A stretch of DNA of 14,673 nucleotides from contig JBKBMW010000020.1 in the NCBI GenBank assembly GCA_046295675.1, positions 1-14,673 on the forward strand, written 5' to 3'. The DNA comes from JAOAJF01 sp046295675 (GTDB lineage Archaea; Micrarchaeota; Micrarchaeia; Anstonellales; Anstonellaceae). The notes beneath the pieces are model-generated. The model saw only the letters and a program-made list of their open reading frames with translations, ran no database searches and was not told the DNA's origin. Position numbers and translations under genes: made by a program. Each line of letters opens with the position of its first letter. The first letter of the stretch is position 1. Shown here piece by piece: positions 14,429-14,673 of this stretch.

Positions 14429-14673
14429 ATGTCAAAAATGAAAAATCTCTCTAAAAAGTTAATTGTTAGTAATATCAATAAATCTAAAATTAATAAAACT
14501 AAAAAAAATATTTTTTGGTCTTTGCCTTTGCTTGGAGCCTGTATCCTTGCTTCCTCTTGTCAGGACCCTAATTCAATTACTGTTTCTTTTAAAAAAGAAA
14601 AAGATACTACTTCTGCTAAAACGGATACTATCATTAAACCGCAGCCAGAACTTTTATTTAAAAATCAAAGGAC
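14429..14673 (+). CDS. Predicted secreted lipoprotein, 5' part
   Basis: The frame is open from ATG 14429 to the right edge, giving 81 residues; the 3' end is missing. The first 29 residues are very Lys-rich and polar (for example NKSKINKTKKN). They lead into a hydrophobic stretch, IFWSLPLLGACILASS, ending at a Cys in SSCQDPNS. This looks like a signal peptide with a lipobox-like L-A-S-S-C, so the mature protein would be lipid-anchored outside the cell through Cys44. The exposed part begins with a Lys/Thr/Ser-rich low-complexity linker (KKEKDTTSAKTDT), as is common just after a lipid anchor. The n-region is unusually long for a signal peptide. An alternative reading is a membrane-anchored protein. 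No catalytic domain is visible, so the function is unknown. Confidence 0.65.
   Translation, partial: MSKMKNLSKKLIVSNINKSKINKTKKNIFWSLPLLGACILASSCQDPNSITVSFKKEKDTTSAKTDTIIKPQPELLFKNQR

Noticed and set aside
1..14673. tRNA, rRNA or insertion sequence
   Set aside because: No GC-rich intergenic stretch with a T-loop-like GTTCGAATC motif, and no transposase-like frame or terminal inverted repeats were seen.

Overview
This window comes from a low-GC archaeon. The evidence is a purely archaeal gene set: GatD/GatE, hypusine-type aIF5A, ribosomal proteins eS24 and eS31, a group II chaperonin (thermosome), Kae1 and a HerA-type ATPase. Signals are also archaeal: TATA boxes of the TTTATATA / TTTTTAAA kind, GGTGA or GAGGTG ribosome binding sites, and T-tract terminators. 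The lineage is not proven. Tight packing, small proteins and a thioredoxin-CcdA-like fusion would suit an uncultured DPANN-type archaeon, but that is an inference.

Layout. At 2-814 is the 3' end of a HerA-family ATPase, convergent (1-nt gap) with a small VTT/DedA-like membrane protein on the minus strand. The latter is divergent from galT; a perfectly palindromic TATA box lies about 25 nt from both start codons. galT is followed closely by gatD and gatE, which together make the amidotransferase that produces Gln-tRNA(Gln). gatE converges (3-nt gap) with a minus-strand TIM-barrel gene, behind which lies a 70-codon gene of unknown function.

From 6818 a plus-strand translation operon runs aIF5A - eS24 - eS31 (48 codons) and ends in a strong T-tract. 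Then come three minus-strand genes: a thioredoxin + CcdA-like membrane fusion, kae1 (t6A tRNA modification) and a DUF350-like membrane protein with an internal duplication. purM is divergent from the last and looks leaderless. A single-OB-fold ssDNA-binding protein starting at TTG and the thermosome follow, each with its own promoter signals and T-tract. The right edge cuts a gene for a predicted lipoprotein.

Most genes are housekeeping: translation and tRNA maturation (GatDE, aIF5A, eS24, eS31, Kae1), DNA maintenance (HerA, OB-fold protein), protein folding and redox (thermosome, Trx-CcdA fusion), and metabolism (GalT, PurM, TIM-barrel enzyme). I found no CRISPR array, tRNA, rRNA or insertion sequence, and no obviously new multi-gene system. 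The most unusual items are the shared palindromic promoter, the tandem repeat before the thermosome, the redox fusion, the small unknown gene and the truncated lipoprotein. No gap of more than 300 bases lacks a gene.
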